A stretch of DNA of 64,000 nt from Sagittula stellata E-37 (GTDB lineage: Bacteria > Pseudomonadota > Alphaproteobacteria > Rhodobacterales > Rhodobacteraceae): positions 62,001-126,000 of the forward strand of contig NZ_CP155730.1 in assembly GCF_039724765.1 (NCBI RefSeq), given 5' to 3'. The notes under the pieces were generated by a model. It saw only the letters and a list, made by a program, of their open reading frames with translations, made no database searches and had not been told where the DNA came from. Every line of letters begins with the position of its first letter. Positions within the stretch are counted from its first letter, which is position 1. Both the position numbers and the translations under genes were made by a program. Shown here piece by piece: positions 1-10,542 of the stretch.

Positions 1-69
1 AAGGTGATCCGCGAGGAAAAACGGCAAGTGCTGCTCGATGTGCGTGTGGCGCTCTCGGACAAGCACTGA
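1..69 (+). CDS. C-terminal end of an unidentified gene (partial)
   Basis: An open frame enters the window from the left in frame 1 and stops at TGA 67-69, giving 22 residues that end in ALSDKH. The fragment is charged and has no motif that I recognise. It is followed directly by the decayed transposase sequence at 100-369 on the opposite strand, so it may itself be truncated or part of insertion-sequence debris. It is listed only because the frame is open to the window edge; it could be a chance open frame. Confidence 0.3.
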   Translation, partial: KVIREEKRQVLLDVRVALSDKH

Positions 70-99
70 AGCGATGGAGACTGATCGTCTGGGCGCCAG

Positions 100-369
100 G
101 GCGCAACCCGGTGTCCTGGCGCGTCGCTGAAGATTTGAGAGCACGCGTTGCCGATGTCTTTCGTCGTAAGCCACCGCCCCTGATCCTGATATGTCATGCC
201 ATGGCGAATGGCGTTGTGGAACAATACGGCGATCTTGCGCGCTGTCGCTGTGACCGCCTTCTGCTTGCCGAACCGGCTTGCCAGTTCGGCTGCCGTTTCC
301 TCGCCTTTCAGGGCTTCCAGCGCGACCTTCGCCTTGAACTCAGGCGCATGCAGCTTGCGTTTCGACATC
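100..369 (-). pseudogene. Chimeric transposase remnant: IS3-type OrfA start joined to an IS110-type C-terminus
   Basis: Reading leftwards from ATG 369, preceded by a good AAGGAG ribosome site, about 35 residues match the start of an IS3-family OrfA ([20 protein letters not shown], then an AAELASRFG helix). The same frame then changes into the C-terminal block typical of IS110/IS116/IS902 transposases ([20 protein letters not shown]). After QDQG the match continues only by changing frame ([12 protein letters not shown], then NLQRRA in the third frame), so the IS110 part carries at least two frameshifts. The piece is too short and broken to act. A possible outer end of the element is the TGTCCGG at 424-430. 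Family names are from memory of conserved blocks. Confidence 0.6.
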
Positions 370-467
370 TCTGATCTCCTTCTCGTCGAAAATCAGCAGA
401 CTGCCAATCGTAGCTTATGTCAGTGTCCGGATTTCGGGGGGGTAGCTCACGTCCTGAGTTGAAACGC

Positions 468-1103
468 TTAACCGAATGGGCGTTCCAGGGCGGTAACACT
501 GTCAAGGACCTGCGCAACCTGACCATCGGGACCGCGCGCGTCGCGCGGGTGGTCCGCGATCTCGATCATGTTCCAATCGAACAGCGCCAGGGCGTCAGCA
601 ACGTCCTGCGCCTTGGGGAACTGTATCTCCGGATCGCTCCAGGCCCAGGGGGCGAGGCTTCCGTGCCCTGCGATCAAAAGGAGTCCCCCCGGCGCAACGA
701 GGGTCGCCGCAGCACGGAGCATGGCGGCCCGATCAAATTCCAGTGGCGTATGGGTGAACATCGAAAGGACAAGATCGAACGGGCCGTCCGGCAGTGACTT
801 CGAAAGGTCATGACGCAGCCAGGTGACCCGCTCTGCGACCCCGGCCGTCTCGGCGTTGCGCCGAACAGTATCAAGGGCGGCCTGCGACACATCGACGGCA
901 ACAACCTTCCATCCGTTCCTCGCAAGCCAAATCGCATCATCGCCACGCCCGCAGCCAAGGTCCACGGCGCGGCCGGCAGGTCGACCCGCGATGAGGCGTT
1001 CCAGCGCCGCGGAGGGGCTTCCGCTGCTCGGTCGGGTCATCCCGGACCAATAGCGATCCCAGAAGCTTTCCGGCGTGTCGGTATCGAGGATGGTCGGTTT
1101 CAT
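468..1103 (-). CDS. Class I SAM-dependent methyltransferase
   Basis: A 211-residue cytoplasmic protein with the Rossmann methyltransferase signature. Motif I is AVDLGCGRGDD near residues 46-56, followed by a motif II-like VVAVDVS, the acidic RHDLSKSL segment and a motif post-III block APGGLLLIAG. The fold binds S-adenosylmethionine; the acceptor is not evident, and TehB-like or small-molecule detoxifying methyltransferases are the nearest types I recall. The start ATG at 1103 follows AAGGA and overlaps the stop of the exporter upstream by four bases (ATGA), so the two are translationally coupled. The pairing with a drug exporter and an Rrf2 regulator suggests detoxification of one compound, which is inference. 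Confidence 0.85.
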   Translation of the reverse strand: MKPTILDTDTPESFWDRYWSGMTRPSSGSPSAALERLIAGRPAGRAVDLGCGRGDDAIWLARNGWKVVAVDVSQAALDTVRRNAETAGVAERVTWLRHDLSKSLPDGPFDLVLSMFTHTPLEFDRAAMLRAAATLVAPGGLLLIAGHGSLAPWAWSDPEIQFPKAQDVADALALFDWNMIEIADHPRDARGPDGQVAQVLDSVTALERPFG

Positions 1104-2494
1104 ATGGTTTTCCTTCCGTGTTTGCGCAAGCTGTCGAGGCCGAGAAGCGCGAAGAGGATCATTGGATAAAGGCAGGCGGCAATCATGGCAGGGAGCGGAT
1201 CACCGTTCGCCGATAGGCCGAAATAGATGCCAGAGACGATTGCGATACCCAGTGCCGCCCCGATCTGTTGAAACGCCTGCAACGCGCCCGAAGCGGCGCC
1301 GGAGTCTGCCGCAGCGGCCGTGGCCATCACGGACTGGAACAGGGCCACCACGACCGTTCCCATCCCGAACCCGCAGACAATGAGCGGGACAGTAAGGTGC
1401 CACGGCACAATGCCGGCTCCGATCTGCAACAGGACCAGAGCAGTCAGCACCATGCCCATCACAAGGAGTCCGGCGCCAACCCCGATCCGCCGAGGCAGCG
1501 GCCAATCTCGCAAGCGCGATGCGTTCATCGATGCCGCCATGACACCTACCGGAAACGCTGCCGTCGAAAGCCCGCTTTGCAGGGGCGTCAAGCCGAGGTT
1601 AGATTGCAGGTAGACCGTCAGCACCAGGAAGAAGCCTGGGATGCCGGAAAACACGAACACAACCCGGCAAAGGCCCTGCAGGAAGGATGCGTTTCGCAAG
1701 AGATTGGTGGGGATAAGCGACGTCCGGCCGCGCCGATCCCGCCTCAGCATGTGGCTTACGGTCAATCCCGCCAGCGGCAAGGATGCGATAAGAATTGCGA
1801 TGATCGGCCATGGCCAGCCCATCGCGCGCCCCTCGACCAACGGCAGGACAAGGCAGACAGTCGTCAGCGCGGAGAGCGCCGTGCCGGTCCAGTCCGCCGC
1901 TTGCGTCACGCCTCGTTCCGCGGGCACCGTGAGCTTCGCGCCGATGATGGCCACGATCCCTAAGGGTACGTTCACAATGAAGATGGCGCGCCAGTCCAGG
2001 CCCCAAAGATCGAGCGCGATGAGCCCGCCTCCAAGAACCGGTCCGGCAACCGAGGCGAGGCTGGATACTGCCGCAAACAGGCCGAAAACACGGGTCTTCT
2101 CCTCTGGCGGAAAGGTTACGTTCAGGATGGCCAGCACTTGTGGCACCATCACCGCCGCTGACAGTCCCTGCACCAGACGTGCGCCGATCAGCATTGCGAT
2201 GCTCAAAGCCCCTGCGCATGCAGCGGATGCGAGGGTGAAGCCGATCATCCCCCAGATGAAGAGGTGCTTGCGCCCCCAGCTGTCACCGAACCGGCCCATG
2301 GGCAGCAGCCCGACCGCCAGCGCCAGCACGTAGATCGCCGCCACCCATTCCAGCTGGGTCGGCGTGGCCGCCAGGTCAGACTGAATGCGCGGCAAGGCGA
2401 CGATGACAATGGTGACGTCGAGCAGATTGATGAAACTGCCAAGGCAGAGGAACCCCATGGCAAGCCATCGAGTCCGCGGAGTGGGCGCGGTCAT
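1100..2494 (-). CDS. DHA2-family (EmrB/QacA) MFS drug exporter
   Basis: A 464-residue inner-membrane protein with about 14 hydrophobic segments, the number expected for the 14-TM DHA2 branch of proton-coupled exporters. The first helix carries the motif LDVTIVIVALPRI, typical of EmrB/QacA proteins, and the loop after helix 2 has GRFGDSWGRKHLF, which matches MFS motif A. It probably exports a toxic hydrophobic compound. The ATG at 2494 (MTAPTPR) is chosen because it begins just before the first helix; an in-frame ATG at 2533 would add 13 residues, and neither has a strong ribosome site. The stop overlaps the methyltransferase start. Confidence 0.88.
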   Translation of the reverse strand: MTAPTPRTRWLAMGFLCLGSFINLLDVTIVIVALPRIQSDLAATPTQLEWVAAIYVLALAVGLLPMGRFGDSWGRKHLFIWGMIGFTLASAACAGALSIAMLIGARLVQGLSAAVMVPQVLAILNVTFPPEEKTRVFGLFAAVSSLASVAGPVLGGGLIALDLWGLDWRAIFIVNVPLGIVAIIGAKLTVPAERGVTQAADWTGTALSALTTVCLVLPLVEGRAMGWPWPIIAILIASLPLAGLTVSHMLRRDRRGRTSLIPTNLLRNASFLQGLCRVVFVFSGIPGFFLVLTVYLQSNLGLTPLQSGLSTAAFPVGVMAASMNASRLRDWPLPRRIGVGAGLLVMGMVLTALVLLQIGAGIVPWHLTVPLIVCGFGMGTVVVALFQSVMATAAAADSGAASGALQAFQQIGAALGIAIVSGIYFGLSANGDPLPAMIAACLYPMILFALLGLDSLRKHGRKTI

Positions 2495-2551
2495 ATCGGA
2501 ACTCTGGTGTTTGGGTCGAATCTTTCGTAACATCGTTTGACACGTTACGGT

Positions 2552-2568
2552 CGAGACATCAAGTCTCG
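2552..2568. promoter_or_regulatory. Dyad between the exporter and the Rrf2 gene
   Basis: A perfect 6-bp inverted repeat with a 5-base spacer (CGAGAC-ATCAA-GTCTCG) lies in the short gap between the two divergent starts. This position fits an operator used by the Rrf2 protein to control both itself and the exporter-methyltransferase pair. The symmetry is seen in the sequence; binding is inferred. Confidence 0.45.
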
Positions 2569-2596
2569 CATCATCAAAAGTATCATGAGAGGCTTC

Positions 2597-3001
2597 ATGC
2601 GATCAGACAGCCGCCTTCCGCGCGTTCTTCATGCGCTGTTGCACTTAGCCGATATGGACCGCCCGGCGACGTCCGAGGAGATCGCGGCGATGCTGGGAAC
2701 GAATGCCACTGTCGTGCGCCGCACCCTGGCAGGGCTGCGGGAGGCGGGGCTGCTTTCCTCCACCAAGGGACACGGCGGAGGATGGAGCCTGTCACGGCCT
2801 TTGACCGAGATATCTCTGTTGGATCTGTACAGCGCACTCGGCTCTCCGGAGCTTTTTGCGATCGCTCCTGACGAGGCCCAACCCGCATGCCTGCTGGCCC
2901 GAGCGGCAAACGCCGCCACCAATGACGCACTTCACGCGGCGCGGGAGGTTTTCGAAGAGCGTCTCAAGGCTCTCACCGTGGCAGAGATTGTCAGGCCATG
3001 A
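2597..3001 (+). CDS. Rrf2-family transcriptional regulator
   Basis: A protein of 134 residues with an N-terminal winged helix (ALLHLADMDRPATSEEIAAML, read in two parts) and the Rrf2 wing signature of a glycine-rich turn, STKGHGGGWSLSRP. The three-cysteine iron-sulfur motif of IscR/NsrR is absent; only one cysteine is present (PACLLAR), which fits the YwnA-like, cluster-free branch sensing other signals. The start at 2597 is preferred because GAGAGG sits four bases upstream; ATG 2585 is possible. It is divergent from the exporter and probably represses it. Confidence 0.85.
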   Translation: MRSDSRLPRVLHALLHLADMDRPATSEEIAAMLGTNATVVRRTLAGLREAGLLSSTKGHGGGWSLSRPLTEISLLDLYSALGSPELFAIAPDEAQPACLLARAANAATNDALHAAREVFEERLKALTVAEIVRP

Positions 3002-3061
3002 GGTAGCCTGAGCCACCATCCGAGGTCGAAGCGTCGCTCACTCCCCGGCCAACTCGGCTAG

Positions 3062-3298
3062 TCACAGGCAATTGCTGGGGAATGCCATGGCCGGGGCGGC
3101 TTTGGCCGCTTTGATCAAACACGGCAGGACGCTCTCCTCGACATCGAGATCCGGGCTGGCCTGAACAACGGCCACGCCGCCGTCCGGCACCAGCCTTATG
3201 GACCTGATCTTACCTTCGTGTTCATGAAACCGGCAGCGGGCCATCCAGCAAGCTGGCGGAAATGGAGCAAACGACAGGCGCTTGAGCCTAGGTGACAT
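3062..3298 (-). CDS. Small hypothetical ORF after batD (doubtful)
   Basis: A 78-residue reading frame starts inside the last codons of batD and ends at 3062. It has an odd, proline- and cysteine-containing N-terminus and a more ordinary middle (KIRSIRLVPDGGVAVVQ). No ribosome site better than CGGA is visible and I recognise no family. If it is not coding, then 3002-3287 holds nothing that I can identify. Confidence 0.22.
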   Translation of the reverse strand: MSPRLKRLSFAPFPPACWMARCRFHEHEGKIRSIRLVPDGGVAVVQASPDLDVEESVLPCLIKAAKAAPAMAFPSNCL

Positions 3299-5009
3299 TC
3301 CGGGGATAGAGCGCCGGGAGGGTATCGGTCGATGTCCGCCGGAAAAGGCCTCCCTTGGAGGAGCGGCGAACCGAGAGCGTCTTCAACAGTTTGCGCAGAT
3401 CCGTCGACACATGCGATTGCTCCGGCGCATAGGCCGCCCGATCAAGCTGCGCAAGCGCCGTGTCGATTTGCGTACGCTCCTGCGGATCGGACAGGGCCCG
3501 AAGCTCCAGAAGCCCTTGATAAAAGGCGCTCTGATCGCTTGCGCTTGCCGCATTCCTCAGTGTTTTCAGGACATGCGCCTTGTCGCGGCGCGAATTAATG
3601 TCGACAGGTCGGGACGTGCGCCGCCGGCGTCGAAAGAGGACCAGTCCGGTCCCAAAGGCGGCCAGAAACGCTAGCCCGCTCAGCCCAAGACTCACCGGGC
3701 CATACGACTGCGCGGATTGCGTTGGGACCGCGCGCGGCGCAACACTCTGCGTCGCCGCGGCGGGAACGGTCCCCTCAACGGAGATGGTCTGAGCGGGCAG
3801 CGTTGCAACCTTGGTCTCGCCAGAGGCCGTATCCAGCCAGTCCACGGCGATTTCCGGCAAGGTTACCTGCCCTCCGCGTGTCGGTACGACCGACAGGCTG
3901 AAATCGCGACGCGCGACGGTGCCCTCGGGGGTCTCGACCATGTCGGTGTCGACAGTGTCCATATAGATGCGCGCGCCGTCGGGATCTGCGAAACTCAGAT
4001 TTGGCAGCTGCTCGGGCCGCGCCCCAAGCGCCAGCACACTGATCTTGCGGGTCACCGCCTCGCCTTCGCGGAAACTCGGGGTCTCGGGCTGCCAGACCTC
4101 GTGCAGCTCGACCGCCTTGGCCGGCAGGAACCAGTCGGACGTGCCGGCATTCGGATTGGCCAGCACATCCAGGGTCAGCGCATCCGAGCGGGCCACGAAG
4201 GGTTTGCCCGATTGAAACATCGAACCGAAGGGCGAGGTCATGCCGCCGGGACGACCCATACGCGCCATCATCTGATCCATCATGGCAAAGGGATCGCGCC
4301 CCCCGAACGGGCTGGAAACGGCGCTGCGCCGCCCGGCCCCGTCAGGGACCGTGCCTTTCAGCGTGAAGGCCGGAATTGTCAGCCCGCCGGTCGTGTCCGG
4401 GCGCAGCAGATAATCGCGTTCGATCACCGTGATCGGCTGGCCGTTGCGGGTGATCCGGCTCTGGCGGTCCTGACCGGTCTGGGTCAGCTCAAAATCGCCG
4501 GTGGGGGCGATCAGTTCTGCCGATTGCAGCGGCTGGGCCGTTTCGATCCGCACGGTCAGCGGGATTTCCTGGAACTGATAGTGATCGCCCTGATCAATCG
4601 TGGCGCTCAGGCTGATGCCCGTGGTGCCCTGCAACTTCGGCATTTGGCTGGCGTCCAGCACCTGAACCTGCAACGGATCGCTGGACAGGGCGCCTGCATG
4701 GATCGCCGGGATCGTCAGCGCGCCCGTACTTTGCGGGGCAAGGGTGACGATCCAGCTGACGGACTGGGACCTCTGCCCGTTGATAATCTGCGTTTGCGAG
4801 GACTGGGAGGTGCCGAGCACATCGAAATTCTGCGACAGGGGCGACAGGTCCGGAGCGGCGGTGGCCTGCTTTGCCGTCAGAACCAGCTGAAAGCTGTCCC
4901 CCTGTGCGACCTGACCGGTATTCACCTGCGCAGAGAGGCCCGCGGCCAAGGAGGCAGAGGCACTCAGGCAAAGGGCCGCCACCGCAACTGTTGTTCTCAA
5001 GAGTTTCAT
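3288..5009 (-). CDS. batD: BatD-like membrane-anchored protein
   Basis: A 573-residue protein with a signal peptide (MKLLRTTVAVAALCLSASASL to about residue 23), a long periplasmic beta-rich region with repeated immunoglobulin-like stretches, one transmembrane helix near residue 445 (GLSGLAFLAAFGTGLVLF) followed by RRRRR, and a short cytoplasmic helical tail. This is the BatD (oxygen tolerance) architecture. A glycine- and methionine-rich insert (residues about 225-255: MMDQMMARMGRPGG) interrupts the periplasmic part. It is the last gene of the Bat operon, 26 bases after the BatB/C fusion. BatD is thought to work with the von Willebrand factor A proteins BatA and BatB at the membrane; its biochemical role is not established. 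Confidence 0.85.
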   Translation of the reverse strand: MKLLRTTVAVAALCLSASASLAAGLSAQVNTGQVAQGDSFQLVLTAKQATAAPDLSPLSQNFDVLGTSQSSQTQIINGQRSQSVSWIVTLAPQSTGALTIPAIHAGALSSDPLQVQVLDASQMPKLQGTTGISLSATIDQGDHYQFQEIPLTVRIETAQPLQSAELIAPTGDFELTQTGQDRQSRITRNGQPITVIERDYLLRPDTTGGLTIPAFTLKGTVPDGAGRRSAVSSPFGGRDPFAMMDQMMARMGRPGGMTSPFGSMFQSGKPFVARSDALTLDVLANPNAGTSDWFLPAKAVELHEVWQPETPSFREGEAVTRKISVLALGARPEQLPNLSFADPDGARIYMDTVDTDMVETPEGTVARRDFSLSVVPTRGGQVTLPEIAVDWLDTASGETKVATLPAQTISVEGTVPAAATQSVAPRAVPTQSAQSYGPVSLGLSGLAFLAAFGTGLVLFRRRRRTSRPVDINSRRDKAHVLKTLRNAASASDQSAFYQGLLELRALSDPQERTQIDTALAQLDRAAYAPEQSHVSTDLRKLLKTLSVRRSSKGGLFRRTSTDTLPALYPRNVT

Positions 5010-5035
5010 CGTTTTAACCCTTCTCTTCAGCAGCC

Positions 5036-7138
<2,103 letters not shown>

Positions 7139-7141
7139 GGG

Positions 7142-8113
7142 TCAGGCTCCTTGTCTTGTCCGGCCCAGCGAGGTCGGAATAAGGGAGAACAAAGCGAGCA
7201 GCGCAGAGAGCAGCAGCGCGGCGCCAGCGGGCCAGTAATAAAGGTCGATCTCGGGGCGCAGGTGGATCGGATCGCCGGCCACCGGTTCCAGCCGGTCGAT
7301 GGCCCGGTAGATCTGGGCCAGGCCCTGCACATCGGTTGCGCGGAAATAGGCCCCGCCCGTGGCGTCCGCGATCTGGCGCAGCGTGCGTTCATCGAGATCG
7401 CGCGAGCGCGCGGACCCCACGCCGATGGTGTAGATGCGAATGCCCAGCTTCGCGGCCAGGTCGGCGGCCTTGTCTGGCGACATCACGCCTTCGTTGTTGG
7501 CCCCGTCTGTGAGCAGGACAAGCACGCGCCCGTCTTCGGGGCGATCCTTCAGCCGTTTCACCGAAACCGCAATGGCATCGCCAATGGCGGTCTTCTGGCC
7601 CGTCAGACCCACCTGAGCCTGATCGAGAAGCTTGCGCACCGCTTCGCGGTCAAAGGTCAGAGGCGCCTGAAGATAGGCCCGGTCTGAAAAGAGCACGAGC
7701 CCCAGCCGGTCGCCGTCGCGGCGCGAGATGAAATCATCCGCCGTCTCCTTGACGATGCTCAACCGGGTCGCGGGGCGTCCGCCCACGGCAAAGTCGCGCT
7801 CTTCCATCGACCCGGACAGGTCGATCGCCATCATGATGTCGCGCCCTTCGACAGGCAGCGGCATTTCGGGGCCGACCAGGGCCGGACGGGCCAGCGCCGT
7901 GGCAAGCAGAATCCAGACCAGCGTGAGCGTGGCCAGCTTGAGAAGATTGGGTTTGCCCCCGGTTTGCCCGGCGCCGGCACGGGCGCGCAGGGCCTCGAAG
8001 AACGGCACTTTCAACGCACCGGCCAGACCGGGATCGACGGGCTTCAGAAAGCGCCAGGCCAGATAGGGCAGGGGCAAGAGAAGAAAGGCCAGCGGCCATA
8101 AAAAGGTGATCAT
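7142..8113 (-). CDS. batA: BatA-like VWA-domain membrane protein
   Basis: A protein of 323 residues with an N-terminal hydrophobic segment (residues 3-21), a second helix near 59-77, a von Willebrand factor A domain from about 90 to 285 and a final helix near 295-312. The MIDAS motif is intact: D98-L-S100-G-S102, with the distal TDGANN block (VLVLLTDGANNEG). It should bind a divalent metal and mediate protein contacts at the periplasmic side of the membrane, as in other Bat proteins. It overlaps the DUF4381 gene by four bases at its start and lies three bases before the BatB/C gene. Confidence 0.9.
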   Translation of the reverse strand: MITFLWPLAFLLLPLPYLAWRFLKPVDPGLAGALKVPFFEALRARAGAGQTGGKPNLLKLATLTLVWILLATALARPALVGPEMPLPVEGRDIMMAIDLSGSMEERDFAVGGRPATRLSIVKETADDFISRRDGDRLGLVLFSDRAYLQAPLTFDREAVRKLLDQAQVGLTGQKTAIGDAIAVSVKRLKDRPEDGRVLVLLTDGANNEGVMSPDKAADLAAKLGIRIYTIGVGSARSRDLDERTLRQIADATGGAYFRATDVQGLAQIYRAIDRLEPVAGDPIHLRPEIDLYYWPAGAALLLSALLALFSLIPTSLGRTRQGA

Positions 8114-8553
8114 GTCTGCCTCCGGATCCAGTGGGCCGCGGCGTGGCGCAGGTCATCTGTCGGCGCATCGGCGCCGCGCGGGGCATAGGTCGCCTCGGCC
8201 AGATAGGTGGCGAGGTCAGGCCGCAGGCCCTTGCCGGTCAGATACTCGGCCCAACGCGGGCCGCTCAGTTGCGCGGCAAAGGCGTCTTTTCGGCGGGCCA
8301 CCCGGCGCAACAGAACCGAGACAGCCGTGGCAAAGGCCTGCGGATCGTCGCCCGGGATCGCGGCCAGTTCGCGCAGGGCGCGGGCGCGCGCGGTCTGTTT
8401 CCGCCACCGGACATAGACGATCCCTGACAGGATCGCTGCGCAGAGCAAGGCAAGGGCCAGCCACCAGCCATAGGCCAGCGGCCACCAGCTTATCGGGTCA
8501 GGCAGGCGAATGTCGCGCAATTGCGCAAGCTGCGCTTCTGTTTCGGGCGTCAT
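8110..8553 (-). CDS. DUF4381 protein of the Bat operon
   Basis: A 147-residue protein that starts with a short conserved segment (QLRDIRLPDPISWWPLAYGWW), then one transmembrane helix (about residues 30-49), then a soluble helical domain with RALRELAAI and HWIRRQT. This layout is typical of DUF4381 proteins, which are encoded between the DUF58 and BatA genes in Bat operons. No catalytic residues are apparent. The stop overlaps the batA start (ATGA), and the start lies 13 bases after the DUF58 stop. Confidence 0.85.
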   Translation of the reverse strand: MTPETEAQLAQLRDIRLPDPISWWPLAYGWWLALALLCAAILSGIVYVRWRKQTARARALRELAAIPGDDPQAFATAVSVLLRRVARRKDAFAAQLSGPRWAEYLTGKGLRPDLATYLAEATYAPRGADAPTDDLRHAAAHWIRRQT

Positions 8554-8566
8554 CGTCCGCTCCTCC

Positions 8567-9472
8567 CTATTTTGAAATCAGCCGGGGTTTCGATGGGTTG
8601 AGGATCGCCTTGGGGTCGTCGCCCGTGTGCAGGTGATGCAGGGCCATCCGGCTTTTGCGGCACAGGGTCTCCAGCCGCGCGTGACGCTCGGCAAAGGCCT
8701 TGGCGTAGTCCTGCACGTCCCGCCGCCCGAGCGAGGCAAGCGACAGGCCCCCGGTGCCATCGCTGATGCGGCCACCGCCGGGGGGCAGCATCTCATCGAG
8801 CGGGTCGGTGATCTCGATTGCGGTGACTTGGGCGCTATGCCCCAGATGGCGCAGCTCGCGTGCCGTGAGATCGTCGAAGTCGTTGAAATCGCTGATGACA
8901 AAGGCCAATGTGCCGGGCTTGCAGCTGCGCCGCAGCCGGCGCAGACCCGCGGCCAGCATCACTTCATGGCCGGTCGCATGCTCTGGCTCTGTCTCTTCGC
9001 TGATCTTTTCGAGAAACCGCAGAACCGACTTTCGGGTGCGCCCGGCGCGAAAATCCATCAGCCCGTCGCGCGACAGGATGAGCCCACCAACCCGGTCGCC
9101 GCCATCATGTCCGACCCAGGCCAGCATGGCCGCGACCTCGGCCGCCAGATGCGACTTGAACCGGACGCGGGTGCCGAACTGCATCATGGCCCGCATGTCC
9201 ACGAGGATATAGACAGGGCGCTCGCGCTCTTCCTGAAACAGCTTGGTATGCGCGGTGCCGGTACGGGCGGTCACGCGCCAGTCGATGGCACGGACGTCGT
9301 CACCGGGCTGATAGGCGCGGGCCTCGGAAAACTCCATCCCGCGCCCGCGAAACACCGACGCATTGGTGCCCCAGCCATGGGTGGATACCCGGCCTCCGGG
9401 GGCGAACCCGGTTTGGTGGCGCGGCGGGCGCGCGCGCAAAAGCTCGGGAACGGTTGCAACGACACCAGACAT
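8567..9472 (-). CDS. DUF58 domain protein
   Basis: A soluble protein of 301 residues. The DUF58 signature is visible near residues 45-70 (GRGMEFSEARAYQPGDDVRAIDW, with the conserved Y-x-x-G-D-D-x-R-x-I-D-W), followed by ARTGTAHTKLFQEER. The C-terminal half has a VWA-like fold with FVISDFNDF. The start is placed at ATG 9472 because GGAGGG lies seven bases before it; the in-frame ATG at 9487 would put that ribosome site inside the gene. It sits between moxR and DUF4381 in the Bat operon and probably acts with the MoxR ATPase. Confidence 0.9.
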   Translation of the reverse strand: MSGVVATVPELLRARPPRHQTGFAPGGRVSTHGWGTNASVFRGRGMEFSEARAYQPGDDVRAIDWRVTARTGTAHTKLFQEERERPVYILVDMRAMMQFGTRVRFKSHLAAEVAAMLAWVGHDGGDRVGGLILSRDGLMDFRAGRTRKSVLRFLEKISEETEPEHATGHEVMLAAGLRRLRRSCKPGTLAFVISDFNDFDDLTARELRHLGHSAQVTAIEITDPLDEMLPPGGGRISDGTGGLSLASLGRRDVQDYAKAFAERHARLETLCRKSRMALHHLHTGDDPKAILNPSKPRLISK

Positions 9473-9488
9473 GGTTTTTCCCTCCAAA

Positions 9489-10475
9489 TCAGGCCACAGG
9501 GACCCGCTCGATCAGCGCGTCGATGAAGGAATCGGGGGTTTTGCCGTCGGCTTCGGCCTCGTAGCTGAGGATCACGCGGTGGCGCAGCACGTCGTGCAGA
9601 ACCGCCTGAACATCCGACGGGGTGGCAAATGCAGCGCCGCGCATCCAGGCATGCACGCGGGCGCATCGGTCAAGCGCGATGGTCGCTCGAGGGCTCGCGC
9701 CGTAAGCGATCATCTCGGCCAGATCCTCGCCATAGACCTTGGGATGCCGCGTCGCCTGGATGATCTGGATGAGGTATTCCGTCAGCGCATCCGAGGCGTA
9801 GACAGTCATCGCCTGCTTGCGCGCGGCCAGGATCTCGGCGGTCGCGATCATTCGGGCGGGGGCGGGCGCGTCCCCCGCCACTTCGCCGCGCACGATCTTC
9901 AGGATCTCGCGTTCGGCATCCACCGACGGGTAGTCGATGTTCACATGCAGCAGGAACCGGTCAAGCTGCGCTTCGGGCAACGGATAGGTGCCTTCCTGTT
10001 CGATCGGGTTCTGGGTGGCCATGACCATGAAGAGGTCAGGCAGCTGATAGGTTGTCCCGCCCACGGTGACCTGTCGTTCGGCCATCGCCTCAAGCAAGGC
10101 CGACTGCACCTTGGCGGGGGCGCGGTTGATCTCGTCGGCGAGGATCAGGTTGTGAAAGAGCGGCCCCCTCTGAAAGGCGAAAGTCCCCTCTTCGGGGCGG
10201 TAGATGTCGGTGCCGGTCAAATCGCTGGGCAAGAGGTCGGGGGTGAACTGGATGCGCCTTGCATCGCAGTCGATGGTGCTGGCCAGCGCGTTCACGGCCT
10301 TGGTCTTGGCCAGACCCGGCGCCCCTTCCAGCAGGACATGCCCGTCGGCGAACAAGGCCAGCAGCAGTCGATCGACAAAACGCTCCTGACCGACAATGCG
10401 CGCCGTCATATGGTCCTTGAGGTACGAGACCAGATCGTTCTGGCCTGTGGTTTCCATTTGGGTGATCTGGTTCAT
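9489..10475 (-). CDS. moxR: MoxR-family AAA+ ATPase
   Basis: A cytoplasmic protein of 328 residues. Walker A is G51-APGLAK-T58, Walker B is LILADEINRAP, and sensor 1 is MVMATQNPIEQEG, all of MoxR type. MoxR proteins act as chaperone-like ATPases together with VWA proteins, which fits the BatA and BatB genes downstream. The start at 10475 has AGGAG ahead of it (MNQITQ), whereas an upstream in-frame ATG at 10538 would add 21 residues without homology. It is the first gene of the Bat operon (moxR-DUF58-DUF4381-batA-batB/C-batD), with gaps of at most 26 bases. The promoter probably lies in 10476-10542. Confidence 0.93.
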   Translation of the reverse strand: MNQITQMETTGQNDLVSYLKDHMTARIVGQERFVDRLLLALFADGHVLLEGAPGLAKTKAVNALASTIDCDARRIQFTPDLLPSDLTGTDIYRPEEGTFAFQRGPLFHNLILADEINRAPAKVQSALLEAMAERQVTVGGTTYQLPDLFMVMATQNPIEQEGTYPLPEAQLDRFLLHVNIDYPSVDAEREILKIVRGEVAGDAPAPARMIATAEILAARKQAMTVYASDALTEYLIQIIQATRHPKVYGEDLAEMIAYGASPRATIALDRCARVHAWMRGAAFATPSDVQAVLHDVLRHRVILSYEAEADGKTPDSFIDALIERVPVA

Positions 10476-10542
10476 CCGAAAGTCTCCTGCAGGTGCGCGG
10501 CCGGCGCTGACGTGCAACGCAGACCGCACCCTCCCCAAGCTG

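Noticed and set aside
2537..2542. TTGACA as -35 box of the Rrf2 gene
   Set aside because: No acceptable -10 hexamer occurs 16-18 bases downstream.
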